This document shows positions 15,912 through 16,519 of a stretch of DNA of 16,519 bases, piece after piece. Origin of the DNA: Saccoglossus kowalevskii (Eukaryota; Hemichordata; Enteropneusta; Harrimaniidae); the NCBI RefSeq assembly GCF_000003605.2, contig NW_003123411.1:244536-261054 (forward strand). The letters run 5' to 3'. A model generated the notes under the pieces. The model saw only the letters and a program-made list of their open reading frames with translations. It was not told where the DNA came from and searched no databases. Within the stretch, counting starts at the first letter, position 1. Each line of letters opens with the position of its first letter. Both the position numbers and the translations under genes were made by a program.

Positions 15912-16519
15912 GCAATAATAATAACAACCTTTATTGATATCGTATCCCCTATGGGATCTAGAATAGAATACAATAAGGATATAAGGAACAATAAAATACA
16001 TAAGGAATAATAACAATAAAAAAATGTATAGAAAATAAATAGTAATACTGTAAAAATATTATTATATAAATATGTTGGTGTTATTTTGAGGCAGCTGGTA
16101 ATTTGCTTTTCATGAAGATCTCTCTTTTAGTAAAACAGTCACTGATAAACTTGGCAATTGCTTGGACAGTTTTAGAATTTTTGTTATTGAGAAATGCTTT
16201 CAGATTACCGGATATGTTTAAGTTTTCAAACAAAGCATCTCTTTCAGATTTGAACAGGTTACAATTTAAGAGGAAGTGTTCTTCGTCTTCAATTTCATTG
16301 GAGTCACAGACAGGGCATGTTCTATTTAAGATATCTATGTTGTGATATCGCCCAACTTCAATCTGAAGTATGTGGGCACTTATCCTCAGTTTAGTCATAG
16401 ATGATCTGTGGATGTTTTTTTAAAAATAATTTCAGGACATTTTTCAAGTGTAAAATCAGTTTTCAGCTGTCTGAATGTACGTATTTTAGTTTAGTTTCGA
16501 GAATAGTATTTATGTTTGT
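15912..16519 (-). mobile_element. 3' end of a second LINE (non-LTR retrotransposon)
   Basis: The minus strand carries the end of an ORF2, a 3' UTR of about 150 nt, AATAAA at 15935-15930 and a short (TTA)n tail near 15922-15914. The element continues off the right edge. It is a different family from the Tx1-like LINE, with a TKLRISAH...GRY and CxxC-H-C ending instead. Confidence 0.78.
16081..16425 (-). pseudogene. LINE ORF2 C-terminus with CxxC-x9-H-x4-C motif
   Basis: It reads MTKLRISAHILQIEVGRYHN, then RTCPVCDSNEIEDEEHFLLN followed by Cys, and ends KSKLPAASK at 16083. The C-P-V-C ... H-F-L-L-N-C zinc-finger-like motif after a TKLRISAH...GRY block is common at the C-terminus of many animal LINE proteins. 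Coding resemblance continues upstream (HRSS, then in another frame TFRQLKTDFTLEKCPEI) across a run of seven A at about 16420-16427, so at least one frameshift separates the pieces. ATG 16398 is probably not a genuine start. Confidence 0.8.

Noticed and set aside
16103-16345. Plus-strand 80-codon frame
   Set aside because: Antisense to the LINE C-terminal domain.

Overview
This window is AT-rich, intron-containing animal DNA. The best-supported gene is a many-exon C-type lectin on the minus strand, surrounded by decayed transposons. No bacterial or archaeal operon signals are seen. The mix of a WSC plus multi-C-type-lectin gene, Tx1/L1-like and other LINEs, a Penelope-like element, a mariner relic and an 'integrase core domain' host-type gene suggests a marine invertebrate, probably a lophotrochozoan such as a mollusc. 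That placement is inference; no species-level marker was recognised.

Left part (1 to about 5400). A 40-bp minisatellite (1-742, open at the left edge) runs directly into a coding segment of an integrase-core-domain protein (744-1006, plus). A matching tail exon follows at 1310-1495. The middle of that protein is missing and conserved residues are altered, so it looks like a pseudogene. At 1888-2046 on the minus strand an ATG GCG GCG GCG start in ideal context opens a possible first exon, with GC-rich sequence upstream of it. A CCAAT/TATA pair at 2819-2840 (plus) precedes a short ATG-to-GTAAGT segment. A dead, internally deleted mariner transposon lies at 4023 to about 4910.

Main gene (5666-15246, minus strand, read right to left). 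Eleven exons found by hand give: WSC domain, CTLD1 (3 exons), CTLD2 (3 exons), a 30-nt linker exon, CTLD3 (3 exons), stop. Every splice junction except one agrees in reading phase. The exception is CTLD2 exon 1 to exon 2, which is off by one nucleotide. CTLD1 keeps an EPN motif typical of mannose-type sugar binding, while CTLD2 and CTLD3 have lost the usual calcium ligands. No signal peptide exon is seen; it probably lies beyond the right edge. The product would be a secreted or surface lectin-like protein.

The intron between CTLD1 and CTLD2 (9971-12574) holds a nest of retroelements. There is a broken Tx1/L1-like LINE on the plus strand and, inside it, two divergently oriented Penelope-like element ends that share a 41-bp inverted repeat. 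Downstream of the minus-strand Penelope copy is a sequence with the layout of a decayed hammerhead ribozyme. At the right edge (about 15912-16519, minus strand) is the 3' end of a second, different LINE.
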